From: Denitrificimonas halotolerans
GTDB lineage: Bacteria; Pseudomonadota; Gammaproteobacteria; Pseudomonadales; Pseudomonadaceae
Assembly (NCBI RefSeq): GCF_034259425.1
Contig: NZ_JAXIVU010000009.1
Coordinates: 1 to 64,000, forward strand
DNA length: 64,000 nucleotides
Reading direction: 5' to 3'
Of the stretch, positions 27,519 through 35,801 are shown piece after piece (position 1 is the first letter of the stretch; each line of letters opens with the position of its first letter). The translations under genes were made by a program, and so were the position numbers. Under the pieces are notes generated by a model. That model ran no database searches. It was not told the DNA's origin and worked only from the letters and a program-made list of their open reading frames with translations.

Positions 27519-27991
27519 CTAAATTTCCAATGACTGTCCAAGGCGCTCGCGCCTTGGAAGAAGAGCTTAAGCATCTTAAAACAGTGATGCGTCCACAGAT
27601 TACCGCAGCTATTGCCACTGCGCGAGAATTGGGTGATTTATCAGAAAATGCTGAATACCATGCTGCTCGTGAGCAGCAAGGTATGACCGAGGCGCGTATT
27701 CGTGATATCGAAGGGCGTTTATCCGGTGCGCAGATTATTGATGTCACGACAATTCCGTACACCGGCAAGGTGTTTTTTGGCACTACGGTAGAAATTGAGA
27801 ACGTAGAAACTGAAGAGGTCTTAAAATACCAGATTGTTGGTGAAGATGAGGCCGATCTAAAGCAAGGTAAGATCTCTGTTACTTCGCCGATTGCTCGGGC
27901 GTTAGTGAGTAAAGAGGAAGGTGATATCGCTGTAGTACAAACTCCAAGTGGTTTGATTGAGTATGAGATTATTGGAGTCGAGCATATCTAG
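27515..27991 (+). CDS. greA: Transcription elongation factor GreA
   Basis: Rescues backtracked RNA polymerase by stimulating transcript cleavage. N-terminal antiparallel coiled coil with acidic tip residues D41 and E44 (GDLSENAEYHAA), and a C-terminal FKBP-like globular domain ending LIEYEIIGVEHI. 158 aa. Starts at GTG inside the carB stop (GTGA), indicating translational coupling. Confidence 0.97.
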   Translation: MTKFPMTVQGARALEEELKHLKTVMRPQITAAIATARELGDLSENAEYHAAREQQGMTEARIRDIEGRLSGAQIIDVTTIPYTGKVFFGTTVEIENVETEEVLKYQIVGEDEADLKQGKISVTSPIARALVSKEEGDIAVVQTPSGLIEYEIIGVEHI

Positions 27992-28412
27992 TACAGCACC
28001 ACAGCGCGCCGGCGCAATGACTTGGCAGATTGCTCAAGTGTTTTGGGTTGGTGGCGTTTGGGTCATGCACTTTGTATTGCTTAAAGCATTAGAGAATCTT
28101 GGGTTTACTAATGTTCTGGTTGAAGAGGTCGCAATGTACATGCGGCCTCTTTTAATTGGTTTGGCAGGGCTGTGTGTGATTTTGCAGCTGTTGGTGCTTG
28201 GGCAAGCGGTTTCAGTAAAGCGCTTGTTTCAGGATGTTCGTGGGCAGCTATTATTGGCTAGCTTGCTGCTCTCTTGTAGTTTTTTGCTGACTCATGCATT
28301 CTTGCCAAGCGCTACAATTTGGCTGGAGTATAGCTATGTATTGTTGGGGATGTGCGGCTTGTTGTTAGTGATTCAGCCAGTGCCTCAGTATGATCCAGCT
28401 ACAAGTGAGTAA
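27963..28412 (+). CDS. DUF4149-like membrane protein
   Basis: A small protein of about 149 aa with four hydrophobic segments. It begins with a TWQIAQVFWVGGVWVMHF segment typical of the DUF4149/TMEM205-like group and is syntenic with a hypothetical gene between greA and yhbY in Pseudomonas. The N-terminus is uncertain: the frame overlaps the end of greA, with candidate starts at TTG 27957, ATG 27963 and ATG 28017, and none has a strong ribosome binding site. Function unknown. Convergent with yhbY. Confidence 0.7.
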   Translation: MRLLESSISSTAPQRAGAMTWQIAQVFWVGGVWVMHFVLLKALENLGFTNVLVEEVAMYMRPLLIGLAGLCVILQLLVLGQAVSVKRLFQDVRGQLLLASLLLSCSFLLTHAFLPSATIWLEYSYVLLGMCGLLLVIQPVPQYDPATSE

Positions 28413-28436
28413 ACCTCATAGCTGGATATGGGTGTT

Positions 28437-28748
28437 TTACTGAAAACTATAGCGTAAAACGTTTGATAGGTTTTTGTTGGGTTGCGGGTTTTTCCGATAG
28501 ATTAGCGCAACTTTACCGATACTTTGTACCAAAATGCTGCTGCTTTGTTTGCAGAGCTGTTCGATCAGAGCTTTCCGATCGTCTCGCTCAATACGCAGTT
28601 GGATTTTGATCAGCTCGTGGTCGTGCAGCGCACGGTCCAACTCAGCAAGTACGCCTTCGGTTAAACCGTTATCGGCAACTGTAACAATCGGCTTTAAGTG
28701 GTGGCCGATGGATTTAAACTGTTTCTTTTGCTCTTGTGTGAGCGTCAT
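28437..28748 (-). CDS. yhbY: RNA-binding protein YhbY (CRM domain)
   Basis: A 103-aa single CRM-domain protein associated with pre-50S ribosomal particles. It shows the expected fold pattern: LKPIVTVADNGLTEGVLAELDRAL, HELIKIQL, and a C-terminal IGKVALIYR. AGAGGTCG precedes the ATG. It is the only minus-strand gene inside the long rightward run and is divergent from rlmE, as in Pseudomonas. Confidence 0.93.
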   Translation of the reverse strand: MTLTQEQKKQFKSIGHHLKPIVTVADNGLTEGVLAELDRALHDHELIKIQLRIERDDRKALIEQLCKQSSSILVQSIGKVALIYRKNPQPNKNLSNVLRYSFQ

Positions 28749-28819
28749 AATCGACCTCTGAGTCGTAACATTGAATGAAGGTGGGTAGTTTACCTGACCT
28801 GAAGCTTAAGAGGTATTCT

Positions 28820-29455
28820 GTGGCACGATCTAAAAGCAGTCAGCGTTGGCTAAATGAGCATTTTAATGATCCATATGTGAAAATGGCTCATAAAGATGGT
28901 TATCGCTCGCGCGCTAGTTATAAGCTATTAGAGATTCAAGAAAAAGACCGTATTTTACGCCCTGGGATGACCGTAATTGATCTGGGGAGCACCCCTGGCG
29001 GTTGGTCGCAGGTCACCAGTCGGGTCATTGGTGATAAAGGCACTTTGATTGCATCTGATATCTTGCCGATGTCACCTATTGCTGATGTCACCTTTATTCA
29101 AGGGGACTTCACTGAAGATAAAGTGTTCAATGAAATTATTGATGCGCTAGGAAATCAACCAGTAGACCTTGTTATTTCCGATATGGCCCCCAATATGAGT
29201 GGTGTACGTGCAGCTGATCAAGCGTCGGCAATGTATTTGTGTGAACTTGCTTTAGATTTAGCGTCTAAAGTTTTGCGCCCAGGTGGTGACTTTTTAATTA
29301 AAGTTTTCCATGGGGAAGGGTTTGATGAGTACTTGCGTGACGTGCGCGGGCGTTTTGAAAAAGTGCAGATGCGCAAGCCGCGTTCTTCACGTGATCGTTC
29401 CCGTGAGCAGTATTTGTTAGCGCGTGGTATGCATGCAGTAGATGAAGATGCTTAA
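28820..29455 (+). CDS. rlmE: 23S rRNA (uridine-2'-O-)-methyltransferase RlmE (FtsJ/RrmJ)
   Basis: SAM-dependent methyltransferase that modifies U2552 of 23S rRNA in the late 50S subunit. Catalytic K-D-K is K35 (SYKLLEI), D121 (ISDMAPNMSG) and K161 (LIKVFHGEG); the SAM loop is IDLGSTPGGWSQ. The longest frame begins 15 codons earlier, but the GTG chosen has AAGAGG just upstream and yields the conserved start MARSKSSQRWLNEHF. 211 aa. Upstream of ftsH, an arrangement conserved in many gammaproteobacteria. Confidence 0.96.
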   Translation: MARSKSSQRWLNEHFNDPYVKMAHKDGYRSRASYKLLEIQEKDRILRPGMTVIDLGSTPGGWSQVTSRVIGDKGTLIASDILPMSPIADVTFIQGDFTEDKVFNEIIDALGNQPVDLVISDMAPNMSGVRAADQASAMYLCELALDLASKVLRPGGDFLIKVFHGEGFDEYLRDVRGRFEKVQMRKPRSSRDRSREQYLLARGMHAVDEDA

Positions 29456-29573
29456 CTGACGTGTTTAAATGTATTGTTACAGGACAAACATACGCTGCGA
29501 ACCAATCTGTAGTAAGTTTGTTCTTTGTAATTGACGTGTTTGTTGCGGTTGTTGCAGCAGAGGATATATAGAA

Positions 29574-31502
29574 TTGAACGATATGACTAAAAACCTACTC
29601 TTATGGTTGGTTATCGCTGCTGTCCTAGTGACTGTGATGAATAACTTCACCTCGCAAGGCGAGGCCGGCAAGCTGAACTACAGTACGTTTATTGAAGAAG
29701 TTCAGTCCGGCAGTGTTAAGCAAGTAACAGTGGATGGTTTTGTGATCACAGGACAGCGTGCTGATGGCAGTACATTTGAAACTGTGCGACCGGCGATCCA
29801 GGATAACGGCTTAATGGGCGATTTGTTGGAACATAATGTCAGTGTTGTAGGTAAGCAGCCTGAGCGGCAGAGTATGTGGATGCAGCTGTTGGTAGCTAGC
29901 TTCCCAATTTTAATTATTTTAGCTGTTGTTATGTTCTTCATGCGCCAGATGCAAGGTGGAGCTGGTGGGAAAGGCGGACCGATGAGCTTTGGTAAAAGCA
30001 AAGCGCGTTTATTGGCTGAGGATCAAATTAAAACAACTCTTGCCGACGTGGCTGGCTGTGATGAGGCTAAAGAAGAAGTTGGGGAGTTGGTTGAGTTCTT
30101 ACGTGATCCAACACGTTTCCAACGCTTAGGTGGAAAAATTCCTCGTGGTGTTTTGATGGTGGGTCAGCCCGGTACCGGTAAAACTTTGCTAGCTAAAGCT
30201 ATTGCAGGTGAGGCGAAGGTTCCATTCTTTACTATTTCCGGTTCTGACTTTGTTGAAATGTTTGTAGGTGTCGGTGCATCGCGTGTGCGTGACATGTTTG
30301 AGCAAGCGAAAAAACATGCACCGTGCATTATCTTTATTGATGAGATTGATGCTGTGGGTCGTCACCGTGGTGCCGGAATGGGCGGAGGTAATGATGAGCG
30401 CGAACAAACATTGAACCAACTGCTGGTTGAAATGGACGGTTTTGAAGATAACGATGGTGTGATTGTTATTGCGGCAACTAACCGTCCTGATGTGTTAGAC
30501 CCTGCTTTACTGCGTCCAGGGCGCTTCGACCGTCAGGTGGTGGTAAGTTTGCCAGATATCAGAGGCCGTGAGCAGATTTTGCAAGTACATATGCGTAAAG
30601 TGCCGGTGCATGATGATGTTGATGCTGCAGTGATTGCCCGTGGCACACCAGGTTTCTCAGGTGCTGATTTGGCTAACTTGGTCAACGAGGCGGCTTTATT
30701 TGCTGCACGATCTGACAGTCGTTTAGTTACGATGAAAGAGTTTGAGTTGGCTAAAGACAAAATCATGATGGGTGCAGAGCGCAAGTCTATGGTGATGTCT
30801 GAGAAAGAAAAGCTTAATACGGCTTATCACGAAGCAGGACATGCCATTGTAGGTCGCTTAGTGCCTGAGCATGATCCAGTGTATAAGGTTTCTATCATCC
30901 CTCGTGGTCGTGCTTTGGGTGTGACTATGTTCCTGCCTGAAGAGGATCGTTACAGCTTATCTAAGCGCGGTTTAATCAGTCAGATTTGCTCACTGTACGG
31001 CGGTCGTATTGCTGAGGAGATGACACTGGGGTTTGATGGTGTTACCACAGGGGCTTCAAACGATATTATGCGCGCGACACAGTTGGCACGAAATATGGTT
31101 ACTAAGTGGGGGTTGTCTGAAAAACTTGGTCCATTAATGTATGCGGAAGAAGAAAATGAAAGCTTCTTAGGCCGCTCGGGCGGTGGTACGGCGAATGTTT
31201 CGGGTGAGACCGCTAAGCTGATTGATCAAGAAGTACGTGACATCATTGATGAATGCTATAGCACTGCGACAAAAATTTTGCATGAGAATCGCGATAAGCT
31301 AGAAGCTATGGCTATGGCCTTAATGAAGTATGAAACCATTGATAGTGATCAGATTGACGATATTATGGAAGGACGCGAACCTCGTGAGCCGAAGGGTTGG
31401 GGTGACGGAGGGTCAACGGGGACACCGTCTGCAACTGTTGAACCAAAGTCAGAGGCAGAACGGCCGGATGCGCCTATTGGCGGGCCGGCAGGCGAGCATT
31501 AA
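29574..31502 (+). CDS. ftsH: ATP-dependent zinc metalloprotease FtsH
   Basis: Membrane-anchored AAA+ protease for quality control and regulators such as sigma-32 and LpxC. Two N-terminal membrane helices (about 7-23 and 104-123) flank a periplasmic domain. Then the AAA module: Walker A GQPGTGKT (197-204), Walker B IIFIDEIDAVG and second-region-of-homology arginines in LLRPGRFDR. The zinc protease motif HEAGH is at 419-423. The usual Walker A in FtsH is GPPGTGKT; here the first proline is glutamine. AGGA nine bases from TTG 29574 supports that start over ATG 29583. Confidence 0.97.
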   Translation: MNDMTKNLLLWLVIAAVLVTVMNNFTSQGEAGKLNYSTFIEEVQSGSVKQVTVDGFVITGQRADGSTFETVRPAIQDNGLMGDLLEHNVSVVGKQPERQSMWMQLLVASFPILIILAVVMFFMRQMQGGAGGKGGPMSFGKSKARLLAEDQIKTTLADVAGCDEAKEEVGELVEFLRDPTRFQRLGGKIPRGVLMVGQPGTGKTLLAKAIAGEAKVPFFTISGSDFVEMFVGVGASRVRDMFEQAKKHAPCIIFIDEIDAVGRHRGAGMGGGNDEREQTLNQLLVEMDGFEDNDGVIVIAATNRPDVLDPALLRPGRFDRQVVVSLPDIRGREQILQVHMRKVPVHDDVDAAVIARGTPGFSGADLANLVNEAALFAARSDSRLVTMKEFELAKDKIMMGAERKSMVMSEKEKLNTAYHEAGHAIVGRLVPEHDPVYKVSIIPRGRALGVTMFLPEEDRYSLSKRGLISQICSLYGGRIAEEMTLGFDGVTTGASNDIMRATQLARNMVTKWGLSEKLGPLMYAEEENESFLGRSGGGTANVSGETAKLIDQEVRDIIDECYSTATKILHENRDKLEAMAMALMKYETIDSDQIDDIMEGREPREPKGWGDGGSTGTPSATVEPKSEAERPDAPIGGPAGEH

Positions 31503-31510
31503 TCATACAC

Positions 31511-31534
31511 GGGCGCTAAGTTAGCGCCCTTTTT
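31511..31534 (+). terminator. Intrinsic terminator after ftsH
   Basis: GGGCGCTAA and TTAGCGCCC form a compact stem followed by TTTTT, eight bases after the ftsH stop and about 20 before folP. folP must therefore be expressed by readthrough or from a promoter inside this short gap. Confidence 0.85.
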
Positions 31535-31554
31535 CATAGAACAGAAGGCGGATT

Positions 31555-32409
31555 ATGAGCAGCCCAGTGAGCTCTGTTTTGCAGTGTGGTCAACGTGCTT
31601 TAGACCTTTCTCAGCCTCATGTGATGGGGATCCTTAACGTGACGCCGGATTCTTTTTCTGATGGCGGCCGTTATAACAAGTTAGATGATGCGTTAGCTCG
31701 AGCGCTACAGATGCAAGCGTTGGGGGCTAGTATTGTTGATATTGGTGGTGAGTCCACGCGTCCTGGTGCGGCCCATGTAAGTCCGCAAGAGGAGTTGGAT
31801 CGTGTTGCACCTTTGGTTGAGCGGATTGCTCAAGAGTGTGACATGGTTATTTCAGTTGATACTTCTACACCGATCGTGATGCAGGAGTCTGCACGCTTAG
31901 GTGCTGGGCTGATCAATGATGTACGTTCCTTGCGGCGTGAAGGTGCATTAGAGGTGGCTGCAGCAACAGGTTTGCCTGTGTGCCTGATGCATATGTGTGG
32001 AGAGCCGCAAACTATGCAGAACCAACCTTATTATGAGGATGTTGCCACTGAAGTGGCAGTGTTTTTACAAGAACGTATACAGGCTTGCGCGCAGGTAGGA
32101 ATTGGTGCTGAGCGCATTATACTTGACCCAGGTTTTGGTTTTGCAAAAAATACTCAGCATAATTATGAACTGTTTAAGCGTCTGCCAGAATTGCACCAGT
32201 TGAAGCTCCCATTGTTGATAGGTGTGTCCCGTAAGAGCATGGTTGGGCATGTTTTAGATAAGCCTGTTGATCAGCGCCTATCGGGTAGTTTGGCATTGGC
32301 TGTAATGGCAATGGAGCGTGGCGCGAAAATTTTACGTGTGCATGACGTGGCGGAAACCATGGATGTGCTAAAAATATTTAATGCGGTGCAGTCCGCAACA
32401 AAGGAATAA
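31555..32409 (+). CDS. folP: Dihydropteroate synthase
   Basis: Joins 4-aminobenzoate to the pterin diphosphate in folate synthesis; target of sulfonamides. TIM-barrel with the two family signatures: MGILNVTPDSFSDGG near 24-38 and the IVDIGGESTRPGA segment near 58-70, followed by NDVRSL, PVCLMHMCGEPQTMQ, DPGFGFAKNTQHN and the phosphate-binding GVSRKSM. 284 aa. AGAAGG upstream of the ATG. Directly upstream of glmM as in E. coli and Pseudomonas. Confidence 0.97.
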   Translation: MSSPVSSVLQCGQRALDLSQPHVMGILNVTPDSFSDGGRYNKLDDALARALQMQALGASIVDIGGESTRPGAAHVSPQEELDRVAPLVERIAQECDMVISVDTSTPIVMQESARLGAGLINDVRSLRREGALEVAAATGLPVCLMHMCGEPQTMQNQPYYEDVATEVAVFLQERIQACAQVGIGAERIILDPGFGFAKNTQHNYELFKRLPELHQLKLPLLIGVSRKSMVGHVLDKPVDQRLSGSLALAVMAMERGAKILRVHDVAETMDVLKIFNAVQSATKE

Positions 32410-32415
32410 ATAACA

Positions 32416-33759
32416 ATGGCTAGAAAGTATTTTGGTACCGATGGGATTCGTGGGCGTGTTGGTACACAGCCGATCACACCTGAGTTTATGTTGAAACTCG
32501 GTTGGGCAGCAGGTATGGCATTCCGTAAGCAGGGCAAATGTCGTATTTTGATTGGTAAAGATACTCGAATTTCTGGCTATATGTTTGAATCAGCGCTGCA
32601 AGCTGGCTTGTCCGCTGCTGGGGCTGATGTCATGTTGTTGGGTCCCATGCCGACTCCAGCTGTGGCTTATTTGACACGGACTTTTCATGCTGAAGCTGGC
32701 ATTGTGATCAGTGCGTCACATAATCCGCATCATGATAATGGGATTAAGTTTTTTTCAGGCGCTGGCACTAAGCTTCCAGATGCGTTAGAGCAGATGATTG
32801 AAGAGCTGATTGACGAGCCTATGACGGTGGTTGAGTCAGAGCAGCTCGGTAAAGCATCGCGTATCAATGATGCTGCGGGGCGTTATATTGAGTTCTGCAA
32901 AAGTAGTGTGCCAACCAGTACTAGTTTTGCTGGTTTGAAAGTCGTTGTTGATTGTGCTCACGGCGCAACCTACAAAGTGGCGCCTAGTGTGTTTAGAGAG
33001 CTAGGTGCAGAGGTTATTGCAATTGCAGATCAGCCTGACGGTTTAAACATTAATGATGGTGTTGGCTCAACGAGTTTGGGTCTGTTGCAAAAGGCTGTGG
33101 TAGAGCACGGTGCTGATTTGGGTATAGCTTTTGATGGTGATGGCGATCGAGTGCAAATGGTTGACCATACGGGCGCCGTGGTAGATGGTGATGAGTTGTT
33201 GTATATCATTGCCACTGACCTGCAAGAGCGTGACCGCTTGCCAGAAGGCTCAGGGGTTGTTGGTACTTTGATGAGTAACTTAGGCTTAGAGCTGGCATTA
33301 AAAGCACGTGATATACCTTTTGTGCGCGCTAATGTTGGTGATCGCTATGTGATGGCCGAGATGCAGGAGCGTGAGTGGGTGCTAGGAGGTGAGAACTCTG
33401 GGCATATTCTCTGTGCGCAACATGCGACAACAGGGGATGCAATCATTGCTGCATTGCAAGTATTGTTGGCTTTACGTCGTCGTGGACAAAGCTTAGCGAA
33501 AGAACGGTTAGCCTGGAAAAAATTGCCGCAGGCGCTGATTAATGTGCGTTTTAGCGGTAGTGTCGATCCGATCAAAGACCCTAAGGTTAAGGCCGCTTGC
33601 GATCAAGCAACTGAGGCAATGGCAGGGCGTGGACGGGTTTTGCTGCGTAAGTCAGGTACTGAGCCGCTTGTGCGTGTAATGGTTGAAGGTGAGGATGAAG
33701 CTGCAGTTTTACAGCATGCTCAGGAATTGGCTGAAGTTGTTCAGGCGGTATGTAGTTGA
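32416..33759 (+). CDS. glmM: Phosphoglucosamine mutase
   Basis: Interconverts glucosamine-6-phosphate and glucosamine-1-phosphate on the way to UDP-GlcNAc for peptidoglycan and LPS. Four-domain phosphohexomutase with KYFGTDGIRG at the N-terminus, the phosphoserine loop ISASHNPHHDNG (Ser101), metal loop FDGDGDRVQMV, sugar loop GGENSGH and phosphate-binding RKSGTEPLVRVM. 447 aa, six bases behind folP. Confidence 0.98.
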   Translation: MARKYFGTDGIRGRVGTQPITPEFMLKLGWAAGMAFRKQGKCRILIGKDTRISGYMFESALQAGLSAAGADVMLLGPMPTPAVAYLTRTFHAEAGIVISASHNPHHDNGIKFFSGAGTKLPDALEQMIEELIDEPMTVVESEQLGKASRINDAAGRYIEFCKSSVPTSTSFAGLKVVVDCAHGATYKVAPSVFRELGAEVIAIADQPDGLNINDGVGSTSLGLLQKAVVEHGADLGIAFDGDGDRVQMVDHTGAVVDGDELLYIIATDLQERDRLPEGSGVVGTLMSNLGLELALKARDIPFVRANVGDRYVMAEMQEREWVLGGENSGHILCAQHATTGDAIIAALQVLLALRRRGQSLAKERLAWKKLPQALINVRFSGSVDPIKDPKVKAACDQATEAMAGRGRVLLRKSGTEPLVRVMVEGEDEAAVLQHAQELAEVVQAVCS

Positions 33760-33824
33760 TTTTGCTTGCATCTTTTGTCGCGCTTGAGTAATATCTGCGC
33801 CCACTTTGAGCGAAGAGGTTCGAC

Positions 33825-34580
33825 ATGCGTCGCCCATTGGTTGCTGGTAATTGGAAAATGCATGGTAGCTGTACCAGCATTAAGCAATTGCTTTCTGAGT
33901 TGGTTGATGAACGACTACCTGAAAATGTAGAGGTGGCGGTTTTCCCTGGCTTAGTGCATTTGCAAACTGTTATTGCACAGCTGGCTGATAGCTCGATAGC
34001 TGTTGGTGCGCAAGATTGTGCGGTGCAGCTAGAAGAGGGCGCTTTAACTGGCGAGACTTCAGCTTTGCAGCTGAAAGATATTGAATGTTCAATGGTGCTT
34101 GTTGGGCATTCTGAACGCAGACAGTTGCAAGAAGAAACTGATAGTGTAATATGCCGAAAGTTTAGTGCAGCGCAGGCGGCAGGATTGATCCCTGTGTTAT
34201 GTGTGGGGGAGACGCTTGCTGAACGAGAAGCTGGTAACGCGGTTGCAGTTGTTCAGCGTCAAGTTGATGCGGTATTGGTTGAGTTGGGTGTAGAGTCTTT
34301 GGTGCATGCTGTTGTTGCTTATGAGCCCGTATGGGCGATAGGTACTGGCTTGACGGCAACTCCGGAGCAGGCGCAAGAAATACATGCACAAATACGTGAA
34401 CATGTGGCAAAATACAGCGCAGAAGTCGCTAAAGAATTAAGAATTTTATATGGCGGCAGTGTTAAAGCCGCTAATGCTGCGGAGCTATTTGCTCAAGCAG
34501 ATATCGATGGGGGGCTAGTAGGCGGCGCCTCCCTCAACGCAAAAGAATTTAGTGCGATTTGTCGCGCTGCGGGAAACTAG
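33825..34580 (+). CDS. tpiA: Triosephosphate isomerase
   Basis: Glycolytic isomerase of dihydroxyacetone phosphate and glyceraldehyde-3-phosphate. Catalytic residues are at canonical positions: N9 and K11 (GNWKMHG), H95 (VGHSERR) and E167 (AYEPVWAIGTG); the phosphate loop is LYGGSVKAANA. 251 aa, AGAGG upstream of the ATG. Next to secG, the conserved pseudomonad order. Confidence 0.98.
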   Translation: MRRPLVAGNWKMHGSCTSIKQLLSELVDERLPENVEVAVFPGLVHLQTVIAQLADSSIAVGAQDCAVQLEEGALTGETSALQLKDIECSMVLVGHSERRQLQEETDSVICRKFSAAQAAGLIPVLCVGETLAEREAGNAVAVVQRQVDAVLVELGVESLVHAVVAYEPVWAIGTGLTATPEQAQEIHAQIREHVAKYSAEVAKELRILYGGSVKAANAAELFAQADIDGGLVGGASLNAKEFSAICRAAGN

Positions 34581-34581
34581 A

Positions 34582-34953
34582 ATGCTGGAAACAGTTATAA
34601 TCATTGTGCACTTGGTCGTTGCGATAGGTGTGGTGGGCTTTGTCCTGATTCAGCAGGGTAAGGGTGCAGATGCCGGTGCGTCGTTTGGTTCAGGTGCATC
34701 AGGAACTGTATTTGGTTCGCAAGGTTCAAGTAATTTTTTAAGTCGCTTGACAGCAGTTTTAGCTGCGGTATTCTTTGCAACCAGTTTGGGATTGGCGTTT
34801 TATGCTAAGGATCGTGCAAACAAGATTTCGGAGTTAGGTTTGCCAGATCCAGCGGTATTAGAAGTGCCAGTACAAGATCTTCCTGTGTTAGAAGATATTC
34901 CTCAGGTGGATACGAAGACTTCAGAAAGTAGTGATGTGCCTGTAGTCGATTAA
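34582..34953 (+). CDS. secG: Protein translocase subunit SecG
   Basis: Small SecYEG subunit with two membrane helices (about 3-20 and 50-70) separated by the glycine-rich GKGADAGASFGSGASGTVFG loop, and a long acidic C-terminal tail of low conservation. A longer frame starts inside tpiA, but the ATG immediately after the tpiA stop gives the family N-terminus MLETVIIIVHL. 123 aa. Confidence 0.94.
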   Translation: MLETVIIIVHLVVAIGVVGFVLIQQGKGADAGASFGSGASGTVFGSQGSSNFLSRLTAVLAAVFFATSLGLAFYAKDRANKISELGLPDPAVLEVPVQDLPVLEDIPQVDTKTSESSDVPVVD

Positions 34954-34962
34954 AAATGTTTT

Positions 34963-35048
34963 GCCGAGGTGGTGGAATTGGTAGACACGCTACCTTGAGG
35001 TGGTAGTGGCCATAGGCTGTAGGGGTTCGAGTCCCCTCCTCGGCACCA
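34963..35048 (+). tRNA. tRNA-Leu (anticodon GAG)
   Basis: Acceptor stem GCCGAGG/CCTCGGC, encoded CCA, anticodon arm CTACC-TTGAGGT-GGTAG (anticodon GAG), a long class II variable arm (GTGGCCATAGGCTGT region) and T arm GGGG-TTCGAGT-CCCC. All features fit tRNA-Leu. It starts nine bases after the secG stop and is probably co-transcribed with it, as in Pseudomonas. Confidence 0.97.
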
Positions 35049-35051
35049 TAT

Positions 35052-35087
35052 AACAAAACGACCTGCTGTATAGCGGGTCGTCTTGTT
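35052..35087 (+). terminator. Terminator after tRNA-Leu(GAG)
   Basis: AACAAAACGACCTGCT and AGCGGGTCGTCTTGTT form a 16-position stem with two imperfect pairs and loop GTAT, ending in CTTGTTTCT. It begins four bases after the tRNA CCA and probably ends the secG-tRNA transcript. Confidence 0.75.
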
Positions 35088-35096
35088 TCTGCTTGC

Positions 35097-35125
35097 TTGA
35101 CTGTAATGCAGTAGGGCTGTACTAT
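35097..35125 (+). promoter_or_regulatory. Sigma-70 promoter of the rimP-nusA-infB operon
   Basis: TTGACT, a 17-base spacer, then TACTAT: close to the sigma-70 consensus with ideal spacing. Transcription should start near 35132, about 165 bases before rimP, leaving a leader that contains two terminator-like hairpins. Confidence 0.7.
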
Positions 35126-35189
35126 TAGTCCTTAGTCTTAAGCATTATAGTTTTTGTGGGGTGCAATTGAACGCCAGCACCTTGCTCTA

Positions 35190-35214
35190 AGAGCCCCTTG
35201 TTAGGGGCTTTTTA
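35190..35214 (+). terminator. First leader terminator upstream of rimP
   Basis: AGCCCCT, loop TGTT, AGGGGCT, then a run of T residues: a textbook intrinsic terminator inside the rimP leader, about 60 bases after the predicted transcription start. Candidate attenuator, or the 3' end of a short leader RNA. Confidence 0.8.
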
Positions 35215-35243
35215 TTAGGTCTAACAGATAGTTTGTACTTTTT

Positions 35244-35267
35244 TGGATGGGCGTTAAGCCCATTTTT
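35244..35267 (+). terminator. Second leader terminator upstream of rimP
   Basis: ATGGGC, loop GTTAA, GCCCAT followed by TTTTC-ATTTTT. It lies 30 bases after the first terminator and about 30 before rimP. Two terminators in a row before the operon that encodes NusA suggest antitermination or feedback control. Confidence 0.75.
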
Positions 35268-35295
35268 CATTTTTACAGCATGCATTGGAGGTCGG

Positions 35296-35754
35296 ATGAC
35301 GAGCAAGCTGGAGCAGTTGCAGGACATGTTGACGCCAGTTGTTGAAGCGCTGGGATACGAGTGCTGGGGTATAGAGTTTATCTCCCAGGGTCGTCACTCG
35401 GTGTTGCGCGTCTATATTGACCATGAGGATGGAATCTTGATTGATGACTGTGAAAAAGTCAGCCGTCAACTCAGTGCTGTAATGGATGTTGAAGATCCAA
35501 TCAGTTCTGAATACACGTTGGAGGTTTCATCCCCCGGCGTGGATCGCCAGCTTTTTACGTTAGAGCAGTTTGCTCGTTACGTTGGTGAGCAGGTGAAAAT
35601 TAAGCTGCGTTCTCCTATTGAAGAGCGCCGCAATTACCAAGGGTTGCTTCGCTCAGTAGAAGATCAGGATGTGGTTGTTCAGGTGGACGAGTATGAGTAC
35701 CTGTTGCCTATCGATCTGATCGAAAAGGCGAACATACTCCCGACTTTTGAATAA
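35296..35754 (+). CDS. rimP: Ribosome maturation factor RimP
   Basis: 30S maturation factor. The 152-aa product matches the family (LEQLQDMLTPVVEALGYECW at the N-terminus, VLRVYIDHEDG, SRQLS, YTLEVSSPGVDR, and a C-terminal Sm-like domain). A longer frame extends upstream through the second leader hairpin, but TGGAGGTCGG before this ATG and family length fix the start. First gene of the rimP-nusA-infB-rbfA-truB-rpsO-pnp series. Confidence 0.95.
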   Translation: MTSKLEQLQDMLTPVVEALGYECWGIEFISQGRHSVLRVYIDHEDGILIDDCEKVSRQLSAVMDVEDPISSEYTLEVSSPGVDRQLFTLEQFARYVGEQVKIKLRSPIEERRNYQGLLRSVEDQDVVVQVDEYEYLLPIDLIEKANILPTFE

Positions 35755-35801
35755 TAACGGTTCCCCGCGACTTCTACAGTTTGCGAAAGGCGAGGCATGC
35801 G

